Shown piece after piece: positions 7,507 through 14,156 of a stretch of DNA of 15,445 nucleotides (positions within the stretch are counted from its first letter, which is position 1; each line of letters begins with the position of its first letter). Source of the stretch: Chloroflexota bacterium (lineage in GTDB: Bacteria > Chloroflexota > Ktedonobacteria > Ktedonobacterales > Ktedonobacteraceae); the NCBI GenBank assembly GCA_005881995.1, contig VBHV01000552.1, forward strand, positions 1-15,445, read 5' to 3'. Both the position numbers and the translations under genes were made by a program. The notes under the pieces are model-generated. The model worked only from the letters and a program-made list of their open reading frames with translations. It was not told the origin of the DNA and ran no database searches.

Positions 7507-9081
7507 TTATCTCCGCGCTTTGCTCGGCCTCTCCTCCGGTTTTGGCTCCAGTGCCGGGCGTTCCTCGATCATGCGCAGCGCCTCGGCGATGGCGCGATCC
7601 AGTTGTGGGTCAATATCGTGCGCGAAGTCCTGAGGAGCGATATCGACCTCGATATCGGGGTCGGTACCGTAGTTTTCTACGTTCCAGCCTACATCTTTGA
7701 ACCAGAAGGCGTACTCCGGCTGCGTGGTACGCGTGCCATCGACGAGCGTGTGTTGAGGGCTGATACCGATCACCCCGCCCCAGGTGCGCTTGCCGATCAG
7801 GGGACCCAGGCCCATCAGCTTGAAGCTGTGGCTGAATATATCGCCGTCTGATCCGGCATGTTCATTCGTCAATGCAACCATGGGGCCACGAGGTGACTCG
7901 AAGGGATAGGGAAGCGGCTGGCCCCAGCGTGCGAAACTATAGCCCACGCGCCTTCTCGCCAGTTTCTCCAGCAGCAAGCTGGAGACGTGACCGCCGCCGT
8001 TATAACGCACATCGACCAGCAGCGCCGGATAATCATACTCGGTCAGGAAGCTGCGGTGAAATTCCGCGAAACCCGCGGCTGACATATCGGGAATATGGAT
8101 ATAGCCAACTTGATCCTGCGATTGCTCATGTACATAGCGGCGATTGTGTTCAACCCACTCACGATAACGGGCGAGAGTCTCGTCCGCAAGCGCTTTGACG
8201 GTGATAACGCGCGTCTCCTTGGTGTTCGCATCCTCAATGGTGAGCTGTACCTCGTTATCGGCCTGGTTAACCAGCAATTCCTGCGGGCTGCGCTCAGCTC
8301 CAACGCGCTGCCCATTGATGGCCAGAACAGTATCGCCTGGGGCAACGTTCAGACCTGGACTGGTGAGCGGCGAGGTGGCTTTGCTGTCCGAGGGGTCGCC
8401 AAAGACGATGCGCGCAATGGAATAGCGCGCATTTTCGGCGTCGTAGTGCCAATCGACGCCCAGAAAGCCTTGACGATAGTAGGGGCGTGAGCGATACTCG
8501 CCGCCCATTTCATAGGCATGCGAGGTATTAAGCTCTCCTTGAAGTTCCCAGAAGAGGTCGGAAAGTTCTGAACGCGAGGTGACGCGCTCTACCAATGGGG
8601 CATATTGCGCATAAATGGAGTCCCAGTCGATGCCCGACATATCCTCCGTCCAGAAGTTTTCGCGCTGCAAACGCCAGGCCTCGGCAAACATCTGTTTCCA
8701 CTCGGCGGCAGGCTGCACCGAAACCTTCACCCGACCCAGGTCGAGCCAGCCGCTCTCACGGTTAGCCCGGTCATTATCCGTCTTGGACGGCTTATCCCCG
8801 GCCTTCAGGACACGTAAGCGGCGATGACTGCGATAGATCAAGGTTTTATAGTCACGTGAGAGGCCATAGCCGTTCACATTGTCGATGAGCATTTCGTACT
8901 TCTGTTTCTCGAAGTCGAAGCTATCTATGTGTCCCTTTGGTTCGTGATCGTCATCCGGTTGGTGAACTGCACCCTGGATGGGATAAATCAGGAAAAGCGC
9001 TTTGCCTTTGATGCCCCTCACACTAGAGTAGCGACCCTCCGCTACTGGAAAGGGCAGGGCGCGCTGCGTAATCCCCTCAAG
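7507..9081 (-). CDS. Tricorn protease, C-terminal half (C1-PDZ-S41 peptidase)
   Basis: Catalytic half of a tricorn-type serine protease that degrades peptides in the cytoplasm. Homology starts in the -1 frame at about 9081 with LEGITQRALPFPVAEGRYSS. The first usable start is GTG 9021 (504 residues), which lacks a clear ribosome binding site. Numbering from that GTG, the C1 domain holds NTSHAYEMGG with the charge-relay Ser166-His167 pair (the tricorn S745/H746 positions). A PDZ-like domain covers about 217-275 (GLNVAPGDTVLAINGQRV). The S41 core contains DVRYNGGGH (337-345), the nucleophile Ser391 in NEHAGSDGD, and Glu449 in NVENYGTDPD. All four catalytic residues are thus present. The reader would need the upstream half (9042-10706) in frame to make full-length tricorn of about 1,070 residues. 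Confidence 0.9.
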   Translation of the reverse strand, partial: LEGITQRALPFPVAEGRYSSVRGIKGKALFLIYPIQGAVHQPDDDHEPKGHIDSFDFEKQKYEMLIDNVNGYGLSRDYKTLIYRSHRRLRVLKAGDKPSKTDNDRANRESGWLDLGRVKVSVQPAAEWKQMFAEAWRLQRENFWTEDMSGIDWDSIYAQYAPLVERVTSRSELSDLFWELQGELNTSHAYEMGGEYRSRPYYRQGFLGVDWHYDAENARYSIARIVFGDPSDSKATSPLTSPGLNVAPGDTVLAINGQRVGAERSPQELLVNQADNEVQLTIEDANTKETRVITVKALADETLARYREWVEHNRRYVHEQSQDQVGYIHIPDMSAAGFAEFHRSFLTEYDYPALLVDVRYNGGGHVSSLLLEKLARRRVGYSFARWGQPLPYPFESPRGPMVALTNEHAGSDGDIFSHSFKLMGLGPLIGKRTWGGVIGISPQHTLVDGTRTTQPEYAFWFKDVGWNVENYGTDPDIEVDIAPQDFAHDIDPQLDRAIAEALRMIEERPALEPKPEERPSKARR

Positions 9082-10706
9082 TTCGCGTCCTTGGCAGCTT
9101 CCTCTTTCTCCTTCTCTTTTTTCCCATTCTCCTTGTCTTTCTCGCCGGGAGCCTTAGGCTCTGGCATGAAAGGCGAACGCAGATCGCGCTGCAAGGTTAT
9201 AGCATAGGGTTTTACGGCGCGCGGGAAACTCAGGTCGAATTGCAGTTGATCGTAGACGGGATTGAGAATGCGGTACCCCAGGAAGTAGAGGTATTTGCCC
9301 TCTGGATCAAAGGCTGGCGAGACATCTTCCAGCACAGGCTCCGTTGCGAAATGCGTTTCACCCGTCTCCAGATTACAGAGTTTGATGGCGGTCTTCTGAT
9401 TGGTGATGGCGAAGCCATAGGCCAGCCAGCGGCCATCGGGGGACCAGTCAAATCCACGAATGCGACCATAGTCACTGCGGTCCAGTACGCGCGAGGAACC
9501 GGCCTCAAGGTCAAAGGTTATCAGCTCGTTACGATGGTTGGAGAGCGCGACCACATCGTCGGTGGGCGAGACAGCCAGGGAACTCACCCGGCCAAATTCG
9601 ATATCGGGAAACGTCTGCGGTTCGCTGGCATCTTCGGGGTTGAAAATGATCAGGCTTTCTCGCCCTAACGCATCATGAATAGCCACCAGCCGCTTGCCAT
9701 CATTCAACCAGTTCAACTTGCGATAGCGCACGCCATCCAGTTCCCCGTGTTGCAGCACCGGGCCTTCCCAGTTGCCCAGGGTGAAAGCCTTGCCACGTGT
9801 AGTCAGAGCCACCGCGTATCCTTGAGGATGCAGGTTGTAGCTATCGAGATAACCGGCGGCTGAAACGAATTTGCGGTTGCGTTGTGTGCGTATACTCGGC
9901 AACTCCACTTCCAGGTGTCTTACAGTATCGCTCGCCGGGTCGAGCAGGTACAGGTCCGCGCCCGCGTGGTAGACCAGGCGTTGCCCATCACTCGACAGGT
10001 GACGCGCGTAGAAATCCGTGTGATCGGTATGGCGACGCACATCCTCGCCTCGCGGCGTGCAGGAGTAGACGTTGCCAACGCCCTCGTAATCAGAAAGGAA
10101 GTAAATGCGCTCGCCTACCCAGCATGGAGCGGATATATTGCCATCGAGTTGTAGCAAGCGCCGAAAGGTGCCGCTGCCTTCTACATCGACCCATAAATGG
10201 CCGACTCTGCCGCCGCGATAGCGTTTCTGGTGCGAGAAATCGCGCGTATTGATGTTGCGCCCAATGACGACTTCACCGCGGGGACCGTAAGAGATGGCAT
10301 TGGCCATGCCGAAAGGAAGTTGACGAGGTTGGCTTCCGCCAGGCGCAATGGCGTAGAGTACCTCAAAGCGCCAGGCAAACTGCCCGGAATTGCTGGCAAA
10401 CAAAATCTCCTCGCCATTAGGCTGCCATCCTGCGATGCGACAGAACGCGCCCTGGAAGGTGAGGCGTTTGGCGATGCCGCCCTGCGCGGGCATGACATAG
10501 ACCTCGCCAGGGCCTTCTTCACGTCCAACAAAAGCTAAGAGTGTTCCATCGGGTGAGTAGCGGGGGTAACTCACCTCACCTACACCGGCAGTCAGGCGCT
10601 CTGCTCGCCCGCCCTCTTGAGAAACAAGCCATAGATCATCTTCAGATACGAATACAATCGAATCTTGATGGATAGTTGGATAACGAACATATCCCTGGGA
10701 CGGCAT
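9042..10706 (-). CDS. Tricorn protease, N-terminal half (beta-propeller domains)
   Basis: 554 residues of WD40/PD40-like propeller blades, the substrate gate of tricorn. SYPRYSPDGTLLAFVGREEG, GWQPNGEEILFASN and GFDWSPDGRWLAYGF are characteristic blade strands. Two propellers are expected (about 1-270 and 290-510). A Lys/Glu-rich linker (KDKENGKKEKEKEEAAKD) then precedes the C1 domain. The reading ends at TAG 9042 with an unrelated tail (RGLRSAPCPFQ), while the family sequence resumes in the -1 frame. The ATG at 10706 has AAGGAG five bases upstream. An extended -10 (TGATACAAT, 10822-10814) lies about 110 bases upstream, just after the terminator of the next operon. The shift lies between a -1-frame stop at 9154-9156 and TAG 9042, most probably near 9073-9085. 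Confidence 0.9.
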   Translation of the reverse strand: MPSQGYVRYPTIHQDSIVFVSEDDLWLVSQEGGRAERLTAGVGEVSYPRYSPDGTLLAFVGREEGPGEVYVMPAQGGIAKRLTFQGAFCRIAGWQPNGEEILFASNSGQFAWRFEVLYAIAPGGSQPRQLPFGMANAISYGPRGEVVIGRNINTRDFSHQKRYRGGRVGHLWVDVEGSGTFRRLLQLDGNISAPCWVGERIYFLSDYEGVGNVYSCTPRGEDVRRHTDHTDFYARHLSSDGQRLVYHAGADLYLLDPASDTVRHLEVELPSIRTQRNRKFVSAAGYLDSYNLHPQGYAVALTTRGKAFTLGNWEGPVLQHGELDGVRYRKLNWLNDGKRLVAIHDALGRESLIIFNPEDASEPQTFPDIEFGRVSSLAVSPTDDVVALSNHRNELITFDLEAGSSRVLDRSDYGRIRGFDWSPDGRWLAYGFAITNQKTAIKLCNLETGETHFATEPVLEDVSPAFDPEGKYLYFLGYRILNPVYDQLQFDLSFPRAVKPYAITLQRDLRSPFMPEPKAPGEKDKENGKKEKEKEEAAKDANLRGLRSAPCPFQ

Positions 10707-10813
10707 ATGAACTCCTTTTTAGATGCCATTGGGGGGCACTCATTTAGATAGATGCAATTTGTTACTCTGGGTAGCGCCAGAGCATCGAGGCAAGAGTATG
10801 TTAACACATGTAT

Positions 10814-10822
10814 ATTGTATCA
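10814..10822 (-). promoter_or_regulatory. Candidate extended -10 promoter of the tricorn gene
   Basis: Minus-strand TGATACAAT gives a TGn-extended -10 with five of six consensus bases. The position 17 bases upstream (GATAGA) is a poor -35, as is usual for extended -10 promoters. It sits directly after the 18-bp terminator palindrome, leaving about 100 bases of 5' untranslated RNA before ATG 10706. Confidence 0.45.
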
Positions 10823-10832
10823 CATTAATAAA

Positions 10833-10879
10833 AAATTCTATCCGCGGATGACCATGACAGGCATCCGCGGATAGAATTT
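10833..10879 (-). terminator. Strong intrinsic terminator of the DUF2089/SHOCT operon
   Basis: AAATTCTATCCGCGGATG (10833-10850) and CATCCGCGGATAGAATTT (10862-10879) are perfect 18-bp inverted repeats around an 11-base loop. On the minus strand the hairpin is followed by T-rich sequence. It lies 23 bases past the stop of the GGD-repeat gene (10903). The length and perfection are unusual for a terminator. Confidence 0.85.
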
Positions 10880-10902
10880 AGGAGAGAAGTCGGAATAGTT
10901 TT

Positions 10903-12666
10903 TTACCCGCCCAAACCCTCTAGCAGCAGATCGCCCTCTTCAGGAGAGATGCGCCCCTCGGCGATCATGCGCAGGATGGCCTCGCGTTCCTGCTCCAGGT
11001 CAGGTGCACCCGATGGTTGAGACGCGGTATTTTCACCGGTCGTTTGTTGGTTTGTATTTTGAGGGCCTGTCTGAACCCGTTGTCCTGGTGTTGGCGGCAT
11101 AGGAGGCACAGGAGGAACATTTGGCATGGGCGGTGGGGGAGTTGGTGGGACCGGTGGCCGGGGTGGTGTAGGAATGCGCAGATTGCTCACCGCGCGCTCT
11201 ACAGCCTCAAGCGCACCAGAGATACCCTCATTGGCGGCTCTGCTTGCCTGCTCCTTGATACGCTCTAGACGTTCGGGATCAAGTTGCCACTCGCGGTCGT
11301 GAAAACGAACTCGCACGCGCGCCCCTCTCTCTTCGGCTTTGCGAGCGCGTTCCTCCGCCTTGCGCGCCTGCTCTTCGGATTTGCGCTGGGCGCGGCGCAT
11401 CTGCTCTTCAATTTTGCGCGCGACATCGTTGGCCCAGCCGGAACCTTTTGCCCATCCCGCCTCCTTAAAGGCGGAGGTAATTTCTGAACTGAGTTCCTGG
11501 CCTAACTTGCTCATCTCTCGCCCCAACTCGGCCATTTCGTGCTGAAATTCGGCCTGCCATCCACCGGAACTGCTGCTGCTGCTGGGTTGATCGCCGCCGT
11601 GCAGACGCAGATCACCGCCAACGCTCAACTCAAGTTGTGCGGCGCCATTGCCATAGATGACGTTCACCCAGTTCCCACCTCTGCTCGATACCACCGAGGG
11701 ACCGGAGATATCTCCACCAACGGCAGCCCGCACATTCAGATCAGGGTGATCTGGTAGTCTTACCAGGGCATCCCCGCCGACGTGCAGGCGTGTTGAACTG
11801 CCGGCCGGGAAAGCGGCCTCTAATACCAGGTCTCCACCGACGCTTCCGGCCTCGATTGAGCCTTGTAGCCCTTTTAAGCTGGCATCGCCACCGATATTGC
11901 CTGCCTGCATGCTGCCGCCAATGCGAGAGAGACTCGCATCGCTGCCGACATTCCCGATTTCAACGACGCCTTGTACGTCGCGTAAGACGCAATCCCCGCC
12001 GACGCTGCCAAGATGTACACTGGCCGCGCGCGAAATGACAAGATCGCCGCCGGCATTGCCTATCGTGACATCGGTCTGCTCGCTGCCCTCTATCTTGAAA
12101 TCCCCGCCAACACTACCGCAGCTCAGCGCGTCCGCGATGTCTTGCACGGTCAGGTCATCGCCTACAGACCCAATCACAACTGTTTCAGTTTGTTTCAGCG
12201 ATGCATCCCCGCCAATGTTCTCGATTTCAATCAACGCGACGTTAGTAACCGAAACATCCCCGTCTACTCTTTCCCGCACGCGCAGGGAAGAGGCGTCAGT
12301 GACTACCAGGTCAGAGGCGAGATTGGTTATTAATATGGCTTCGTTGGCCAACTCGAAGCCTACTCCGATGTGTTCCAGCTGCGCATCACCGTTGACATTC
12401 AGTAATTCAGCGCGCCTCACATTCGAGATAGCGACATCTCCGCCTAAGTTGGTGGCCCGAATCTCGGTGTTGGAAGGAACACGCAGCGCAAGATCATCCT
12501 GGCAATTTGAAATCATCAGAGCATCACCTTCCTGGTGAAGTTCAGAAATTGGCCCATCGGTTTCGATGCCGATGGATGGCTGGTCCCAACTTCGTACGCT
12601 CAAGTCGCCACTGATATTTTCTATAATCACTCGCGGCTCTCTACTAGCTGGAAATGTTTGTTGCAT
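10903..12666 (-). CDS. GGD-repeat beta-solenoid (DUF4097-like) protein with C-terminal SHOCT-like module
   Basis: 587 residues with four zones. Residues about 14-357 carry some 16 repeats around a (G)GD turn, such as NIGGDASL, SVGGDFKI, NAGGDLVI and SVGGDLRL, spaced about 19-22 residues, as in DUF4097-type right-handed beta solenoids. Residues 358-368 are a Ser-rich linker. About 374-495 are highly charged helices (RRAQRKSEEQARKAEERARK) likely forming coiled coil. About 498-528 are Pro-rich (PPRPPVPPTPPPP). The end (562-585) has ILRMIAEGRISPEEGDLLL, a SHOCT-like helical hairpin. No signal peptide or membrane segment is seen, so it is probably cytoplasmic. Start ATG 12666 has GGGAGG upstream and lies 15 bases after the preceding gene. 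Function is unknown; a multimerising scaffold linked to the DUF2089 regulator is an inference. Confidence 0.85.
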   Translation of the reverse strand: MQQTFPASREPRVIIENISGDLSVRSWDQPSIGIETDGPISELHQEGDALMISNCQDDLALRVPSNTEIRATNLGGDVAISNVRRAELLNVNGDAQLEHIGVGFELANEAILITNLASDLVVTDASSLRVRERVDGDVSVTNVALIEIENIGGDASLKQTETVVIGSVGDDLTVQDIADALSCGSVGGDFKIEGSEQTDVTIGNAGGDLVISRAASVHLGSVGGDCVLRDVQGVVEIGNVGSDASLSRIGGSMQAGNIGGDASLKGLQGSIEAGSVGGDLVLEAAFPAGSSTRLHVGGDALVRLPDHPDLNVRAAVGGDISGPSVVSSRGGNWVNVIYGNGAAQLELSVGGDLRLHGGDQPSSSSSSGGWQAEFQHEMAELGREMSKLGQELSSEITSAFKEAGWAKGSGWANDVARKIEEQMRRAQRKSEEQARKAEERARKAEERGARVRVRFHDREWQLDPERLERIKEQASRAANEGISGALEAVERAVSNLRIPTPPRPPVPPTPPPPMPNVPPVPPMPPTPGQRVQTGPQNTNQQTTGENTASQPSGAPDLEQEREAILRMIAEGRISPEEGDLLLEGLGG

Positions 12667-12681
12667 GATTGTATCCTCCCT

Positions 12682-13062
12682 TTATTGCTCGACAAAAATC
12701 TCTAGTCGTTTGCCCTCTTCAAGGTCCTGTACATCTAATACACGGCCAGTATTGCCTCGTTCAATGGTTTCCAGAATGTGCTGTATCGTATTGTTATCCA
12801 GGTGCGGCGCCAGGCGTGATAGCATGCGCAAACTCACGCTGAGCAGGTAGACGGGCAACGTGGCGGTCAATTTGATCTTCTGACGCCTGGTTGTCATATC
12901 CGTTATCCAGATACGAATCGTATGGCTCTGCAATCGCTCTGTGCGTTCAATACGCTGGTATTGTTGCATCACCAGGGCATCGAGTAGTTGCGCGGCTTGC
13001 GCAGCTGATATCTGGCCCGCTTCGACCATACCCAGAATGCGGTTGCGCTCATCGGTGACCAT
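12682..13062 (-). CDS. SHOCT-like domain protein (YvlB N-terminal-type)
   Basis: 126 residues. The first 30 residues contain ILGMVEAGQISAAQAAQLLD, a SHOCT-like helical hairpin as at the start of YvlB-type proteins. The rest is an alpha/beta region with IRIWITDMTTRRQKIKLTAT and LPVYLLSVSLRMLSRLAP. It is followed by IQHILETIERGNTGRVLDVQ and ends GKRLEIFVEQ. This arrangement is known from uncharacterised proteins encoded beside DUF2089 and DUF4097 genes. The ATG at 13062 lies 3 bases after the DUF2089 stop, and its ribosome binding site (AAGGGA) is inside that gene, so translation is probably coupled. No membrane helix or Cys cluster is present. Its molecular role is unknown; contact with neighbours through the shared module is proposed. 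Confidence 0.85.
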   Translation of the reverse strand: MVTDERNRILGMVEAGQISAAQAAQLLDALVMQQYQRIERTERLQSHTIRIWITDMTTRRQKIKLTATLPVYLLSVSLRMLSRLAPHLDNNTIQHILETIERGNTGRVLDVQDLEEGKRLEIFVEQ

Positions 13063-13065
13063 GCT

Positions 13066-13425
13066 CTATCCCTTTAAGAGGCGCATAGCCTCTTCGACGC
13101 TGATCTCTTTGGACGCGAGCCGATCAAGCACTATGCGGCGATCGGGGCGCCCATCGCTTTCAGGTGCACCGCCCAGCGCAGTAACGATTTCATCCAGGCG
13201 ACTACGAGCGGTGTTATAGGCCATATCCATGTCCGCCGCCAGCTTCTGGATATTGCCCCGGTTCTTGACCAGCAGCTCGACAAAATCCAGTTGCTCGCGG
13301 GTCAAGCGGCCAATCCAGCCCAGGGTAAATTGTCCCTCGATCACAATCCCGCTCTGCGGACATTCCAGCCGGGTCACGATCAATTCGTTTCCACTCACCG
13401 GGTCTCGGGTAATGATAGGGTACAT
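13066..13425 (-). CDS. DUF2089 family putative transcriptional regulator, zinc-ribbon degenerate
   Basis: 119 residues with the DUF2089 order. The N-terminal ribbon (1-33) is followed by LTREQLDFVELLVKNRGNIQ (41-60), and then an HTH (KLAADMDMAYNTARSRLDEI, 61-80). The C-terminal VLDRLASKEISVEEAMRLLK (99-118) is a SHOCT-like helical module. Family members usually carry two CPxCG-type knuckles. Here they read DPVSG and CPQSG, leaving only Cys22, so zinc binding is probably lost. ATG 13425 has AGGAGG about 12 bases upstream. It is the first gene of a tight operon with the two SHOCT-like genes and is the likely regulator of it. The palindrome at 13459-13540, 34 bases upstream, may be its binding region or only a repeat element. 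Confidence 0.88.
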   Translation of the reverse strand: MYPIITRDPVSGNELIVTRLECPQSGIVIEGQFTLGWIGRLTREQLDFVELLVKNRGNIQKLAADMDMAYNTARSRLDEIVTALGGAPESDGRPDRRIVLDRLASKEISVEEAMRLLKG

Positions 13426-13458
13426 ATTGTATAGCTCCTCCTAAGGTATAGATAGAGT

Positions 13459-13540
13459 TGTCATCCTTGAAGGTGTCCGCGCACCCTAGAGAGTAGAGAA
13501 CAAGCGCAAACAGGGTACGAGGACACCTTCAGGGATGACA
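13459..13540. repeat. 82-bp palindromic element (MITE/REP-like)
   Basis: TGTCATCCTTGAAGGTGTCC (13459-13478) and GGACACCTTCAGGGATGACA (13521-13540) are 20-base inverted arms with a single mismatch. An inner ACCCT (13483-13487) / AGGGT (13512-13516) pair extends the foldback. The arms end in TGTCATCC, resembling short non-autonomous palindromes scattered in many bacterial genomes. No T-run follows on either side and no transposase is present. It fills the gap between the 69-residue gene and the DUF2089 gene. Confidence 0.7.
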
Positions 13541-13542
13541 GT

Positions 13543-13752
13543 TCAGGGTTTAACAGCAGAAATTACTGGCTCATGCTCAAACTGCTCCAGTTTTGAGCCG
13601 ACGGCCACCAGCGCTACGCCCAGCTTGCCAATGACCCGCCGTCCCAGGCCACTGCGCCGGGGCGCCTGGGCCAGCAAACGTCTCGCATTTACTTCATATT
13701 GAAGTTGTTGACGATGATCTTCACAAAGCTTATCATACAGGTGGTAATGCAT
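13543..13752 (-). CDS. Small basic hypothetical protein (69 residues)
   Basis: Not assignable to a characterised family. It starts with an Asp/His/Gln-rich helix (YDKLCEDHRQQLQYEVNARR), followed by a basic stretch (QAPRRSGLGRRVIGK) and a short hydrophobic helix (LGVALVAVGSKLEQF). This pattern suits a peripheral or amphipathic membrane-associated helix. ATG 13752 has GGAG seven bases upstream, and a consensus promoter lies at 13839-13867, which supports a real gene. An overlapping out-of-frame ATG at 13757 was not used. It lies upstream of the DUF2089 operon in the same direction, separated by the 82-bp palindrome; read-through into the operon is possible. Confidence 0.65.
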   Translation of the reverse strand: MHYHLYDKLCEDHRQQLQYEVNARRLLAQAPRRSGLGRRVIGKLGVALVAVGSKLEQFEHEPVISAVKP

Positions 13753-13838
13753 CGCATTTCTCCATTCCGGCTATGCTACAACTTCAATTGTTGATGTTTT
13801 TCGCCATTCATTTGGTGATAATTACTAACTACATGGGA

Positions 13839-13867
13839 ATATTAGCATGACAATATGGAAATGTCAA
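13839..13867 (-). promoter_or_regulatory. Sigma-70-type promoter for the 69-residue gene
   Basis: On the minus strand, a perfect -35 TTGACA (13867-13862) is separated by exactly 17 bases from TAATAT (13844-13839). Initiation near 13832 would give a leader of about 80 bases. The surrounding sequence 13780-13960 is distinctly AT-rich compared with the genes. A loose TGACA...TGTCA dyad (13848-13866) overlaps the -35 and spacer and could be an operator. Confidence 0.7.
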
Positions 13868-13984
13868 GTGTTTTGGCAATTAATTTCAATATGATGGTAA
13901 TATTCTGCAAAAACGTGAGAAGAGAAGTTCTGGTGAGTTTTGTGATAGAATAATAATGAATTGAACGGGAGGAGGGCTTTATAT

Positions 13985-14155
13985 ATGAAAGCCGTAAAAA
14001 CGCATGTTGGGCGTTGCGATAGCTGCGGAGAACCCGCTGCCTACGCTCAATTGTTGGCAGGGGGACGCACATTCCGCTTTTGTGAACAGCATGTCCCATT
14101 GCTGGTAAAGAAGCAGGCCGAAGCTGCGGCTGCTGCCAATAAAGACAAGAAGTAA
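13985..14155 (+). CDS. Small zinc-ribbon-like protein (56 residues)
   Basis: Starts at ATG 13985, placed there by the GGGAGGAGGG (13967-13976) 8 bases upstream; an in-frame TTG at 13961 would put the ribosome binding site inside the gene. CDSC at residues 11-14 and CEQH at 38-41 (HVGRCDSCGE and FRFCEQHVPL) give a CxxC...CxxH zinc-binding set, a treble-clef or ribbon-like fold. The tail is an Ala/Lys-rich helix ending KDKK. The function is unknown. It converges on the membrane-protein gene with a single base between the two stop codons, so there is no room for a terminator between them. Confidence 0.8.
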   Translation: MKAVKTHVGRCDSCGEPAAYAQLLAGGRTFRFCEQHVPLLVKKQAEAAAAANKDKK

Positions 14156-14156
14156 A

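Noticed and set aside
7257..7700. Plus-strand open frame across the T-box region
   Set aside because: It overlaps the T-box leader and the tricorn end on the opposite strand, and its protein looks like random Arg/Ser/Pro-rich translation.
9116..9125. A6 run (GGGAAAAAAG) as a programmed -1 frameshift signal in tricorn
   Set aside because: Frame 0 continues family-like (K/E linker, AAKDAN) past this run, and the codon phase gives G-AAA-AAA rather than an ideal slippery heptamer, so an indel nearer 9080 fits better. Kept only as a possibility in the findings.
9240..9668. 142-codon plus-strand open frame
   Set aside because: Antisense to the tricorn propeller coding; no domain features.
11897..12538. 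213-codon plus-strand open frame rich in Ser/Pro/Thr
   Set aside because: Antisense to the GGD-repeat gene; its repetitive composition is a mirror of the repeats.
13873..13895. TTGGCA with TATGAT as a plus-strand promoter for the zinc-ribbon gene
   Set aside because: Spacing is 11 bases, far from 16-18; no better pair was found on this strand.
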